The position numbers were made by a program, and so were the translations under genes. Below the pieces are notes generated by a model. The model ran no database searches and was not told the origin of the DNA. It saw nothing but the letters and a program-made list of their open reading frames with translations. This document shows, one piece after another, positions 14,395-22,079 of a stretch of DNA of 29,967 nucleotides. The stretch is from DATAEY01 sp038199035 (GTDB lineage Bacteria > Actinomycetota > Thermoleophilia > Solirubrobacterales > Solirubrobacteraceae). The stretch spans positions 1 through 29,967 of the forward strand of contig JBBPZM010000014.1 in NCBI GenBank assembly GCA_038199035.1. The letters run 5' to 3'. The stretch's first letter is position 1. The number at the start of each line of letters is the position of its first letter.

Positions 14395-14603
14395 TTGCGG
14401 CCTCCTGTGCGGCGCGCGGCGGACATGGCGGCCCCAAGCGTCCAGGCCCCGAGGCGCTCAGTCAAGCGCGATCGAGCGCTCGCCGATTGGGACCAGGTGA
14501 TGTCAGCACGCGCCAGACCATCTGACCGTGACCTTCGGCCTCGCCGATCGTCATCAGAGGCGATGGTCGTACCCCACCCACATCCACAGGAGGAGAGCCA
14601 CTG

Positions 14604-14741
14604 ATGGCCCGCAAGAAGCCAAAGAAGGCCAAGAAGCTGCATCCGGTCGCGCCCGCCACGGGCGGCGGCGACGACACGGCGAGCGGCGCCAGCACGGACA
14701 GCGTCTCGACGGCGTCGACGCCCTCGACCGACGAGTCCTAG
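14604..14741 (+). CDS. Small 45-residue Lys-rich, then Ser/Thr-rich peptide
   Basis: A short gene with one of the best ribosome binding sites in the window: AGGAGGAGAG ends about six bases before ATG 14604, and the TAG is at 14739-14741. The peptide starts with a very basic arm (MARKKPKKAKKLH, 1-13), passes a Pro/Ala linker and a GGG (20-22), and ends in a low-complexity acidic Ser/Thr tail (22-45, SVSTASTPSTDES). There are no cysteines, aromatic residues or membrane segment. The basic arm could bind nucleic acid or membranes; the tail offers many phosphorylation sites. It is followed immediately by a perfect hairpin, so it forms a unit of its own upstream of an ABC exporter and a Ser/Thr kinase. 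I recognise no family. Confidence 0.65.
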   Translation: MARKKPKKAKKLHPVAPATGGGDDTASGASTDSVSTASTPSTDES

Positions 14742-14742
14742 C

Positions 14743-14765
14743 GTCACGAGCCAGCGGCTCGTGAC
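14743..14765 (+). terminator. Perfect 10-bp stem hairpin after the small peptide gene
   Basis: GTCACGAGCC (14743-14752), loop AGC, GGCTCGTGAC (14756-14765): a perfect ten-pair stem beginning two bases after the stop codon. No U tract follows, as is common in actinobacterial terminators. It could also protect the 3' end of a short message. Confidence 0.65.
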
Positions 14766-14791
14766 TCCCAGCTGGCCAAGGCCGGCCGACG

Positions 14792-14810
14792 GCCCCGCCT
14801 CCGGCGGGGC
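14792..14810 (+). terminator. Second GC-rich hairpin before the ABC transporter
   Basis: GCCCCGCC (14792-14799), loop TCC, GGCGGGGC (14803-14810), followed by TTCGTCGT. It ends ten bases before the ATG of the ABC transporter, so it may be a second terminator or a structure affecting translation of that gene. Confidence 0.55.
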
Positions 14811-14819
14811 TTCGTCGTG

Positions 14820-16721
14820 ATGAGGCCCGGCGGCGCGGACACAGGAGCCGCGCCGCCTTCCCCCTGGCGCGCCCGGTGGCAGCGAGCGTGGCGGGCGCTG
14901 GCGCCGCCGTCGGACCGGCGGGCGGTGGTTGCGGCCGCTCCGACGGTCGCCATGCGCCAGATCTTCGCCCGCTTCTGGCCCTACGCCCGGCCGTTTCGCG
15001 GCTGGATCGCCGTCTCGCTCCTCTTCGTGGCCCTCGTGCCCCTGGTCGAGACGGCGACCATCTGGATGTTCAAGCTCGTCGTCGACGATGTCCTCGTCCC
15101 CCGCGACTTCGGGCCCTTCTGGTGGATCGCGCTCGCCTACCTCGGGCTGACGCTGCTCGACGGCATCGCCTCGTTCGTCGACGACTACCTCTCGACCTGG
15201 CTGGGCGAGCGGTTCCTGCTGGGGCTGCGCAGCGACTTCTTCGCCCACCTCCAGCGACTCTCGCTGGACTTCTTCGAGCGCCGGCGCCTGGGCGACGTCC
15301 TGGCCCGGCTCACCGGCGACATCTCGTCGATCGAGGCGTTCGTGCTCTCGGGCATGACCGACGCGCTCTCCTACCTGCTGCGCATCGTCTTCTTCACCGG
15401 GGCGCTGTTCGTCCTGCGCTGGGAGCTCGCGCTGGTGTCGCTGCTCGTGGCCCCCCTGTTCTGGCTCTCGGCCCGGCGCTTCTCGGCGCTCATCAAGCGT
15501 GCGTCGCGTGAGAAGCGGCGCCGCAGCGGGTCGATCAGCGCCGTGGCCGAGGAGAGCCTGGCCAACACCCAGCTCGTCCAGGCGTACAACCGCCAGGACC
15601 ACGAGGTGTCGCGCTTCCACCGCGAGAGCCTCGGGGCCTTCGAGGCCGAGCTCGCCTCGACCCGCGTGAAGTCGCTGTTCACGCCGCTGGTCGACGTGAT
15701 CGAGCTGCTCGGCGCCCTCGTCGTCGTCGGAGTCGGGACGTGGGAGCTGTCGCATGGGCGCCTCTCGCTGGGATCGCTGCTGGCCTTCATGACGTTCCTG
15801 GCCCAGCTCTACGGCCCGATTCGCAGCATGGCCCGCCTGAGCAACCGCCTCTACTCCGCCTCGGCAGGAGCCGAGCGCATCATCGAGTTCCTCGACGCCG
15901 AGCCGGCCGTACGCGACCGGCCGGGAGCGCGCGCGCTGGCCCGCGCCGACGGCCACGTCGAGCTAGCCGACGTCTGCTTCTCCTACCCCCACGCCGCGCC
16001 GGACGCCGAGCCGGCCCTGTCGAACGTGTCCCTCGCGGTGGCACCCGGTCAGACGGTCGCCCTGGTCGGGCCCAGCGGCGCGGGCAAGTCGACGGTGGCC
16101 AAGCTGCTGCTGCGCTTCTACGACCCCGACGCCGGCGCGCTGCGCCTCGACGGGATCCCGCTGGACGACCTGCGCCTGCACGACCTGCGGGCCAACGTCG
16201 CCGTCGTGCTCCAGGAGACGCTGGTCTTTGACGGCACGATCCGGGAGAACATCGCCTACGGGCGGCCGGACGCCAGCCCGGAGCGGATCGCCGCGGCGGC
16301 CGCCGCCGCCGACCTCGACGAGCTGCTGGCGTCGCTGCCCCAGGGGCTCGACACCCCGGTCGGCCAGAGGGGACGGCGCCTGTCCGGCGGCCAGCGCCAG
16401 CGGGTGGCGTTCGCGCGCGCCATGGTCCGCGACGCCCCGGTCCTCCTGCTCGACGAGCCCACTACCGGCCTGGACGCCGAGTCCAGCCACCGCATCCTCG
16501 ACCCGCTGCGGCGCCTGATGGGCGGGCGCACGACGATCGTCATCTCTCACAACCTGCTCACCGTGCGCGAAGCCGACGAGATCGTTGTGCTCGACCGGGG
16601 GCGGGTGGCTGAGCGGGGCGGCCACGACGAGCTCCTCGAGCTCGACGGCCGCTATGCGAGCCTCTATCGCCTCCACCATCCCGACACCGCGCTGGCGGGC
16701 GCCGCCGGGAGCGCACTGTGA
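14820..16721 (+). CDS. ABC exporter, fused membrane and ATPase domains
   Basis: 633 residues from ATG 14820 (GTG 14817 is an alternative). Residues about 50-350 form a type I exporter membrane domain with six helices (RGWIAVSLLFVALVPLVETA is the first). The ATPase domain has Walker A GPSGAGKST (417-425), Q-loop VVLQETLVFDGTIRENIAYG, signature LSGGQ (about 521-525), Walker B VLLLDEPTTGLD (about 541-552) and H-loop ISHN. All catalytic residues are present. Such half-transporters dimerise and export lipids, peptides or drugs; the substrate is unknown. Its stop overlaps the GTG of the kinase gene (GTGA), indicating coupled synthesis. The gene begins ten bases after a strong hairpin and lacks a clear Shine-Dalgarno. 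Confidence 0.9.
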   Translation: MRPGGADTGAAPPSPWRARWQRAWRALAPPSDRRAVVAAAPTVAMRQIFARFWPYARPFRGWIAVSLLFVALVPLVETATIWMFKLVVDDVLVPRDFGPFWWIALAYLGLTLLDGIASFVDDYLSTWLGERFLLGLRSDFFAHLQRLSLDFFERRRLGDVLARLTGDISSIEAFVLSGMTDALSYLLRIVFFTGALFVLRWELALVSLLVAPLFWLSARRFSALIKRASREKRRRSGSISAVAEESLANTQLVQAYNRQDHEVSRFHRESLGAFEAELASTRVKSLFTPLVDVIELLGALVVVGVGTWELSHGRLSLGSLLAFMTFLAQLYGPIRSMARLSNRLYSASAGAERIIEFLDAEPAVRDRPGARALARADGHVELADVCFSYPHAAPDAEPALSNVSLAVAPGQTVALVGPSGAGKSTVAKLLLRFYDPDAGALRLDGIPLDDLRLHDLRANVAVVLQETLVFDGTIRENIAYGRPDASPERIAAAAAAADLDELLASLPQGLDTPVGQRGRRLSGGQRQRVAFARAMVRDAPVLLLDEPTTGLDAESSHRILDPLRRLMGGRTTIVISHNLLTVREADEIVVLDRGRVAERGGHDELLELDGRYASLYRLHHPDTALAGAAGSAL

Positions 16722-16803
16722 GCGTCGTCGAGGGGTCGCAGGGGGCCCGACGTGAGCGTAGTCGAGGGGCCGCCGGGAAGCGCGACCTGAGATTGGTCGA
16801 GGC
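16716..16803 (+). repeat. Decayed tandem repeat, about 34-35 bp period
   Basis: GTGAGCGTCGTCGAGGGG (16718), GTGAGCGTAGTCGAGGGG (16752) and CTGAGATTGGTCGAGG (16787) recur at spacings of 34 and 35 bases. Since the period is not a multiple of three, each unit is read in a different frame and yields a different N-terminal peptide. It lies across the ABC transporter stop and kinase start. Confidence 0.6.
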
Positions 16804-17632
16804 CGCCGCGCCGGCAGCCGCGCTGGCCGCACCGGCCGAGCTCGCGCCGGGATACCGCGTGGTGGGCCACCTCCATCGCAGCGGCCTGCTCGACACCTAC
16901 GACGTGTGGAGCCACGAGCGCCAGTGCCGCTGCGTGGCCAAGGTGCTGCGGCCCGACCAGCTGGCCAACCGCCGCGCCCGCGAGCGGCTCCTGCGTGAGG
17001 GCGCGCTGCTCGAGGGCATCACCCACCCTCACATCGTCCGCGCCTACGACACCCTCGACGGCCCCACGCCGGTGGTCGTGCTCGAGACCCTCGGAGGCCA
17101 GACGCTGGAGCGCCTGATCGCCCGCTCGCGCCGGCGGCTGGGCGAGGGCGACCTTGTTCTGCTCGGCCTCCAGCTGTGCTCCGCCGCCCACTACCTGCAC
17201 GGCCAGGGCCTGCTGCACCTCGACCTCAAGCCGGCCAACGTGGTGATCGGCCCCGACGGCCGGGCGCGGGTGCTCGACCTGAGCCTCGCCCGCCCGCCCG
17301 GCCCCGCCCGGCGTGGCGTGGGGACCCGCCCCTATCAGTCACCGGAGCAGATGCGGGGTGGCGAGCTGTCAGAGGCGGCTGACGTCTGGGGGGTGGGCGT
17401 CGTGCTGTGGGAGGCGGCGACCGGGCGGCGGCCCTTCTCGCCTGACACCGACGACCCCTTCCCCCAACTGGAGCGCCGAGCCGCGCCGGTGCGCTCCCGG
17501 CGACGGCGCCTGCCGACCGACTTCGCCGCCGCCGTCGACGCCTGCCTGGAGACCGCCCCCTCCCGCCGCCCCACGGTGGAGGAGATCACGCGGCGTCTGC
17601 GCGCACAGTCGGGCGACCACGACCACTACTAG
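16718..17632 (+). CDS. Ser/Thr protein kinase (soluble, PknB-like fold)
   Basis: 304 residues. After a disordered N terminus of about 44 residues comes a eukaryotic-type kinase domain: degenerate glycine loop (VVGHLHRSGLLDTYDV), VAK lysine K75, helix C glutamate E94, catalytic loop HLDLKPANVV (167-176; D169, K171, N174), metal-binding DLS in place of DFG (187-189), activation segment ending SPE (208-210) and DVWGVGVVLWE (222-232). All residues needed for catalysis are present, so it is probably active, but HRD is HLD and the phosphate loop is unusual. No membrane helix or extracellular sensor domain follows. It is translationally coupled to the ABC exporter, which is a candidate partner or substrate, and overlaps the convergent exonuclease gene by 47 bases. 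Confidence 0.85.
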   Translation: MSVVEGSQGARRERSRGAAGKRDLRLVEAAAPAAALAAPAELAPGYRVVGHLHRSGLLDTYDVWSHERQCRCVAKVLRPDQLANRRARERLLREGALLEGITHPHIVRAYDTLDGPTPVVVLETLGGQTLERLIARSRRRLGEGDLVLLGLQLCSAAHYLHGQGLLHLDLKPANVVIGPDGRARVLDLSLARPPGPARRGVGTRPYQSPEQMRGGELSEAADVWGVGVVLWEAATGRRPFSPDTDDPFPQLERRAAPVRSRRRRLPTDFAAAVDACLETAPSRRPTVEEITRRLRAQSGDHDHY

Positions 17633-19313
17633 GGCGGGCCTCACGCAGGAGCTCCGCGAACGCCAAGGCCGATGGAGGCGGATCGAGCGCCAGCGCCGGC
17701 GCCTCTGGGTGAGCGGCGAGCCAGGTGGCCACGATCCGGACCTCGTCGATCTCGTCGGCCGGGATGGAGTCAGGGGCGCCAGCGCGGGGGCGGGCGCCCA
17801 GGGCCAGAGCGCTGCGGCGCTCGAGCTCACCGAGGTCGTCGGGTAGCGGCCCCCAGTCGAGCACCCGGCCGCCGACCAGCCAGAAGGCGTCGAACCCATC
17901 GCCTCCCTCCGGCGCGGGGGCGAGCGCCAGCCGCGGGGCGGCGTGCGCGGCGCGCAGCGTCCCCTCCACCCGGCCCAGCAGCATGGTCATGCGCCGGTAG
18001 CGTCCGTGCAGCGCCGCCGCCCGCTCGAAGCGCAGCTGGGCCGCGGCCGCGCGCATCTCGGCCTCGACCCGGGCCAGCAGCCGCTCACGCCCGTCGCCGT
18101 CGGCGGCGAACAGCTCGAGCGCCTCGTCGAGGCGTCGGCGGTAGAGGTTGGGGTCGAGGTCCTGGAGGCAGGGCGAGAGGCAGCGGCCCATCTGGCCGTA
18201 CGCCGAGGGATGGTCTCGCCGCGGCAGGCGCCGGCCACAGCGCCGCAGCCCGAAGAGCGAGTTGAGCTGGTCGACCAGTTCGGCGGCCGCGGCCCGACCG
18301 CGCAGCGGGCCGACCGACACGGCCACGCCGGCCGCCGGTTCACGGGCGACCTCGAGGATGGGAAAGGGGATGTCGAGGCGGCAGCGCAGGTAGACCCACG
18401 GGTCGACCCGCTTGAGGTTGACGTTCCCGGCCGGCCGCAGCCGCTTGATCAACCGGTTCTCGACCACGAGGGCACCCAGTTCAGAGCGGGTGGCCTCGTG
18501 GTCGACCACCGCGGCGTGCGCCCTCCAGCCGGCCCGCGGAGCCCCCGGAGCGAAATGGGAGCGGGCGCGGGAGCGCACGCGAACCGACTTGCCCACGTAG
18601 AGGGCTCGCCCGCTCACGTCGCGAAAGACGTAGGCGCCCGGCCCGTCGGACAGCGAGGCGAAGTCGATCTCGCGCGCCGCCGGCGGCGAGGCCGTCAAGC
18701 GGTCCTGCCTGCCCCGGCGGCGACGCCGGCGCGAGCGGCGGCCGAAGAGAGCCATCGCATCGCCGACGGTGGCGGCGTGGGCGCACAGCCGGCGAAAGAG
18801 CGCGCAGAAGATGCGCGCGCAGGTCTCGGCGTCGGGCAGTGCGCGGTGGACCCGCTCGACGTCGATGTCCAGGGCGCCGGCCAGGGCGGCCAGCCTGCGC
18901 TGGCCGGCCAGCGGCGCAAAGCGCCGGGCCAGCGCGATCGTGCACAGCGCCGGCGGGTCGGGCCACGGCAGGCCGGTGGCGGCGAAGGCGCCGGCCAGCG
19001 CGCTGCGGTCGAAGGCGGCGCCGTGGGCGACGAGCACCCGTCCGTGCAGGCGCGCCGCCAGCTGGGCGAGCACCCGCTCGGGCGCCTCGGCATCCGCGAG
19101 CATGGCCGTCGAGATCCCGGTCAGCCGCTCGATTCCGCGCCCCAGCGGCCGGCGGACGGCCACCAGCGACGAGAAGCGGTCGTGCAGCTCGCCTCCGCCC
19201 ACCAGCACCGCCCCCACCTCGGTCAGCTCGCGCTCCTCGCCCGCGCATCCGTTGGTCTCGACGTCGACAACGAGGAACTCGGCCGTGGCCAGCGGCTGGT
19301 CGAGCAGGTCCAT
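17586..19313 (-). CDS. DEDDh exonuclease fused to UvrC-like GIY-YIG nuclease
   Basis: A 575-residue fusion known from actinobacteria (Mycobacterium tuberculosis Rv2191 type). Residues 10-185 are a DnaQ-like 3'-5' exonuclease with DVET (17-20), AHGAAFD (D102) and HRALPDAE (H156, D161), the full DEDDh set. A basic Arg-rich linker (about 190-205) leads to a GIY-YIG domain: GPGAYVFRD (224-232), ALYVGKS (237-243), the RSRARSHF arginine helix and VENRLIKRLRP with its catalytic Glu. A UvrC-like C-terminal region with Cys residues (GRCLSPCLQ) and a UvrB-interaction-like helix follows. The RNase H-like endonuclease half of true UvrC is lacking. It likely acts in DNA repair processing. TAGACA lies six bases before the ATG, compatible with leaderless transcription. 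Confidence 0.87.
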   Translation of the reverse strand: MDLLDQPLATAEFLVVDVETNGCAGEERELTEVGAVLVGGGELHDRFSSLVAVRRPLGRGIERLTGISTAMLADAEAPERVLAQLAARLHGRVLVAHGAAFDRSALAGAFAATGLPWPDPPALCTIALARRFAPLAGQRRLAALAGALDIDVERVHRALPDAETCARIFCALFRRLCAHAATVGDAMALFGRRSRRRRRRGRQDRLTASPPAAREIDFASLSDGPGAYVFRDVSGRALYVGKSVRVRSRARSHFAPGAPRAGWRAHAAVVDHEATRSELGALVVENRLIKRLRPAGNVNLKRVDPWVYLRCRLDIPFPILEVAREPAAGVAVSVGPLRGRAAAAELVDQLNSLFGLRRCGRRLPRRDHPSAYGQMGRCLSPCLQDLDPNLYRRRLDEALELFAADGDGRERLLARVEAEMRAAAAQLRFERAAALHGRYRRMTMLLGRVEGTLRAAHAAPRLALAPAPEGGDGFDAFWLVGGRVLDWGPLPDDLGELERRSALALGARPRAGAPDSIPADEIDEVRIVATWLAAHPEAPALALDPPPSALAFAELLREARPSSGRGRPTVRADAA

Positions 19314-19372
19314 CGACGTTGTCTAGAGCCCGCCGCGGACGCCGTGAACGCAAGCTTGCAGACGCGCCTGCG

Positions 19373-19400
19373 TTGGTACGACAGGGATGCTGGGTACCAT
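19373..19400 (+). promoter_or_regulatory. Promoter of the 76-residue protein gene
   Basis: TTGGTA (19373-19378), a 16-base spacer and TACCAT (19395-19400). Transcription starting near 19407 would leave a leader of about 26 bases containing the AAGGGA ribosome binding site before ATG 19433, in contrast to the leaderless promoters elsewhere in the window. Confidence 0.5.
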
Positions 19401-19432
19401 TGCTCCACCACCCGGGAAGAAGGGAACGCTCG

Positions 19433-19663
19433 ATGACCACCGCCGCCCCGAGACCCGACGAAGCGCTCACGCTCGACGAGATCGACGAGCGCACCCTGGA
19501 CGCCTGGAGCAGGTACCGAGAGGACCTGCGGGAGCTGAGCGGGCGTGAGTACGCCGACGCCGAGGACCGCTCGTGGGAGCGCCTCCAGGACGAGCTGCGT
19601 CTTCGCGAGCGGCGTCGCAGCCAGCTCGAGGCCTCCGAGCCCCCCGCGCGCTCGTCGGCCTGA
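19433..19663 (+). CDS. Small charged helical protein of unknown function
   Basis: 76 residues, with AAGAAGGGAACG placing a ribosome binding site about eight bases before ATG 19433 and a promoter upstream. The central part (LTLDEIDERTLDAWSRYRED to LRLRERRRSQLE) is made of heptad-like amphipathic helix rich in Glu, Arg and Leu, so a helical hairpin or coiled coil is likely. It has no cysteines, signal peptide or membrane segment. It is general in character like several small actinobacterial proteins, but I cannot name its family. It stands as a separate unit between the exonuclease gene and the lipoprotein gene. Confidence 0.72.
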   Translation: MTTAAPRPDEALTLDEIDERTLDAWSRYREDLRELSGREYADAEDRSWERLQDELRLRERRRSQLEASEPPARSSA

Positions 19664-19751
19664 GCGCCGCGCGCGCGATTCGCGCACCGTCCGGGCGTCG
19701 GCTAGGGTTGAAGCGACCCGGGACGGTGACGGGTCGCTGCTGACCGCGCGG

Positions 19752-20204
19752 ATGGAGAGGACGCACCGGACAACCAGCCTGCCTTGGCGACCTCTCGGCG
19801 TCGCCCTGCTTCTCGCCGCCGCCCTGCTCGCCGGATGCGGCGACCAGAAGGACTACGCGAACGACCCGCGGCCGCCCAGCCCGATCAACGTCGCGGCCTA
19901 CATCTCGTCCAACCGGGTGTCGGTCTCGCCCTCGTCGTTCGGAGCCGGCCCGATCGTGGTCATCGTCACCAACCAGGCGCAGACGTCGCAGTCAGCCACC
20001 TTCGAGGCCGAGGGGCTGTCGGGCGACGGATCGGGGCTCAGCCAGTCCACCGGGCCGATCAATCCGGGCGACACGGCCGAGATCAAGCTGCTCGTCCACC
20101 AGGGCACCTACCGGCTGCGGGCCGGAAGCGACTCGATCGCGCCCGCCACGGTGACCGTGGGGTCGAAGCGGGCGAGCGCGCAGAACAAGGTCCTCCAGCC
20201 CTGA
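19752..20204 (+). CDS. Probable lipoprotein, beta-rich
   Basis: 150 residues from ATG 19752. A type II signal peptide is clear: basic MERTHRTTSLPWR, hydrophobic GVALLLAAALL and lipobox LAGC with acylated C29. The mature part starts with a flexible charged/Pro segment and then has a compact beta-rich domain (VSVSPSSFGAGPIVVIVTNQ to IKLLVHQGTYRLRAGSD, then ATVTVGS), resembling cupredoxin-like or immunoglobulin-like folds. The Cys and His ligands of a copper site are not present, so electron transfer is unlikely. It would sit on the outer face of the membrane. It is followed by corA 42 bases later. Function unknown. Confidence 0.8.
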   Translation: MERTHRTTSLPWRPLGVALLLAAALLAGCGDQKDYANDPRPPSPINVAAYISSNRVSVSPSSFGAGPIVVIVTNQAQTSQSATFEAEGLSGDGSGLSQSTGPINPGDTAEIKLLVHQGTYRLRAGSDSIAPATVTVGSKRASAQNKVLQP

Positions 20205-20245
20205 GCAGCTGATCCCGTCCTGGGCCGGGGCTAGCGTCCGGCTCG

Positions 20246-21187
20246 GTGCGGGTCCTCACCACGATCGACCGCGACCAGATCGCTGGGCTGCGCGAGCGCC
20301 AAGAGTTCTTCTGGCTCGACCTCCACGCGCCCAGCGCCCAGGAGCTCGCCGACCTCGGAGACGTGCTGTCGCTTCACCCGTTGGTCGTGGAGGACCTGCG
20401 CGAGTCCGGCCAGCGGCCCAAGCTCGAGGACTACGGCGACTACGTCCTGATCGTCTTCTACGGCGCGCGGCGCGACGACACCGGCCGGCCCGGGCTCGTC
20501 GAGGTGGAGTTCGTGGTCCACGGGGACTTCGCGGTCTCCGTGCACAGCGATCGCTGCACGGAGCTCGGCGATCTCCAGGCCCAGTTCCAGAGCCGGGCGC
20601 CCTCGAGCGAGCAGTTCGCCGTCTACCGCATGCTGGACTCGCTGACCGATACGTTCTTCCCCGTGCTCTCGGGCATCGACGACGCGATCGACTCGCTCGA
20701 GAACGACGTCATCAGGCGGCCGACCGACGAGCAGCTCCAGCGCCTGTTCGCGCTCAAGCGCGACCTCGTGACGATGCGCAAGGTCGTCGTGCCCCAGCGC
20801 GACATCTTCATCCGCGCCGGCGACGACATCATCAACCTGCCAGGCCTCGAGGCCGGGACGCGCGACTACTTCCGCGACGTCTACGACCACCTGATCCGAA
20901 TCTCGGAGCTGATCGACTCCTACCGTGACGTCCTCACCAGCGCCATGGACGTCTACCTCTCGACCGTCTCCAACCGCCTCAACGCAACCATGAAGCAGCT
21001 GACGATCATCGCCACGATCTTCCTGCCGCTCTCGTTCGTGACCGGCTTCTTCGGCCAGAACTTCGGCTGGATGGTCGACCACATCGACTCGCTCGCCGCC
21101 TTTTTGGTTCTCGGCATCGGCGGCCTGGCCGTCCCCGCCGCGCTGTTGCTCGCCTACTTCCAGCGGGCGGGCTTCCTGGATCGCTGA
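20246..21187 (+). CDS. corA: CorA-family divalent cation channel (GQN variant)
   Basis: 313 residues from GTG 20246. The N-terminal soluble funnel contains FFWLDLHAPSAQELADLGD and VVEDLRESGQRPKLEDYGDY; long helices follow (LENDVIRRPTDEQLQRLFAL), and the C terminus has two membrane helices (about 250-268 and 283-305). The loop that forms the selectivity filter reads TGFFGQNFGWM: GQN (270-272) replaces the classical GMN. It would conduct Mg2+, Co2+ or another divalent ion into the cytoplasm as a pentamer; the altered loop leaves selectivity open. TAGCGT lies eight bases before the GTG, so the transcript may be leaderless and separate from the lipoprotein gene. Confidence 0.88.
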   Translation: MRVLTTIDRDQIAGLRERQEFFWLDLHAPSAQELADLGDVLSLHPLVVEDLRESGQRPKLEDYGDYVLIVFYGARRDDTGRPGLVEVEFVVHGDFAVSVHSDRCTELGDLQAQFQSRAPSSEQFAVYRMLDSLTDTFFPVLSGIDDAIDSLENDVIRRPTDEQLQRLFALKRDLVTMRKVVVPQRDIFIRAGDDIINLPGLEAGTRDYFRDVYDHLIRISELIDSYRDVLTSAMDVYLSTVSNRLNATMKQLTIIATIFLPLSFVTGFFGQNFGWMVDHIDSLAAFLVLGIGGLAVPAALLLAYFQRAGFLDR

Positions 21188-21243
21188 TCGACAGCGAGCC
21201 GACGCTCCTGACGAGCGGCTGGGCGCCGCCGGCCAGGACGCGG

Positions 21244-21292
21244 CTTTCCCGCGAAGCGAGCGTACATCCGGGTACGTGACCGAGCGGGAAAG
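21244..21292. terminator. Nested inverted repeat between convergent genes
   Basis: CTTTCCCGC (21244-21252) pairs perfectly with GCGGGAAAG (21284-21292). Inside the 31-base loop CGTAC (21261-21265) pairs with GTACG (21272-21276). The element can fold on either strand in the 142-base gap between corA and a convergent gene, consistent with a bidirectional terminator; its long loop is unusual for that role. Confidence 0.45.
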
Positions 21293-21308
21293 GCGAGGAC
21301 ACCGCCAG

Positions 21309-21324
21309 CGGCGTCCAGACGCCG
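21309..21324. terminator. Compact hairpin beside the nested repeat
   Basis: CGGCGTC (21309-21315), CA, GACGCCG (21318-21324): a perfect seven-pair dyad six bases from the stop of the minus-strand membrane protein gene. With only two central bases the tip pairs must open when it folds. It is a likely terminator for that gene, or for corA from the other side. Confidence 0.45.
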
Positions 21325-21329
21325 TCAGG

Positions 21330-22079
21330 TCAGGAGGCCAGGATGTTGACCGCTCGGGCGGCGACCAGCGCCACGGTGATCAACGAGGTCAGCGCCTGAA
21401 GGCCCATCAGGCTCTTGGCCACCGCGGTCAGGGGCAGGGTGTCGGTCGGGCTGAAGGCCGTCGAGTTGGTCAGCGAGACGTAGAGGTAGTCGACGAAGCC
21501 CGGCTGCCAACCGCGGCCACCGGTGGCGTCGGGATCGGTCATCTGGATGAATGCGAAGTGGGGCTGGCGCTGCTCGCGCGGCCGCTGGGCCATGTCTCGC
21601 TCGCGCTCGCCCTCTCCGCGGTCCGGCCCGCCGCGGTCGAGCTGCCAGAACCACAGGCCGAAGGCCACGACGTTGGTCAGCCAGATGTCGACGGCGGCGA
21701 GGATGAGCTGATGCCCGTTGGCCGCGCCGCCGCGCAGCAGGTAGTGGACGAGCAGGGCCAGGGCGGCGAGATTGGCCGCGCTGACCAGGGCGATCAGCGC
21801 CAGCTCGACGCCGCGGCGGCGCAGCGTCTCGTCCTCCAGGCGCTTCGGCGTCTTGATCGCCAAGCCGACGAGCAAGGCGCCCTCGAGCGCAGGCACCAGC
21901 CAGCGGGGACCCACGCTGAGTCGCTCGGGCAGGGCCAGGTGGAGCAGGAGGGCGGCGGCCACCGACAGCTGGGCCTCGCGGAAGGGCCGCCGGCCGAGCT
22001 CGCGTAGGCCCTCGGCAGCGTCGTGGCCCAGGGCCTCCGCGGGCCGGAGGAGGGATCGGCGGCGAGTGGTCGGCCTCAT
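21330..22079 (-). CDS. Integral membrane protein with ion-channel-like loop
   Basis: 249 residues with about five membrane helices (roughly 38-54, 59-75, 90-115, 124-146 and 224-247) and a charged cytoplasmic or external loop at 147-180. Before the last helix lies FVDYLYVSLTNSTAFSPTDT, a short helix plus Ser/Thr/Asn-rich stretch and PLT that resembles the pore helix and filter region of two-helix cation channels and the DUF1345-type membrane proteins. A canonical TVGYG filter is absent. Topology and ion transport are inferences only. The gene is convergent with corA. Its upstream region (22080-22214) shows no convincing promoter. It is complete with an ATG start. Confidence 0.68.
   Translation of the reverse strand: MRPTTRRRSLLRPAEALGHDAAEGLRELGRRPFREAQLSVAAALLLHLALPERLSVGPRWLVPALEGALLVGLAIKTPKRLEDETLRRRGVELALIALVSAANLAALALLVHYLLRGGAANGHQLILAAVDIWLTNVVAFGLWFWQLDRGGPDRGEGERERDMAQRPREQRQPHFAFIQMTDPDATGGRGWQPGFVDYLYVSLTNSTAFSPTDTLPLTAVAKSLMGLQALTSLITVALVAARAVNILAS

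Noticed and set aside
14391..15956. A 521-codon minus-strand open frame opposite the ABC exporter
   Set aside because: It has low-complexity Arg/Glu/Gln/Gly composition and no domain, and the opposite strand carries a clear exporter.
14604..17632. Lanthipeptide biosynthesis cluster
   Set aside because: The small peptide has no cysteine, the kinase has no lyase or cyclase domain, and hairpins separate the peptide gene from the exporter.
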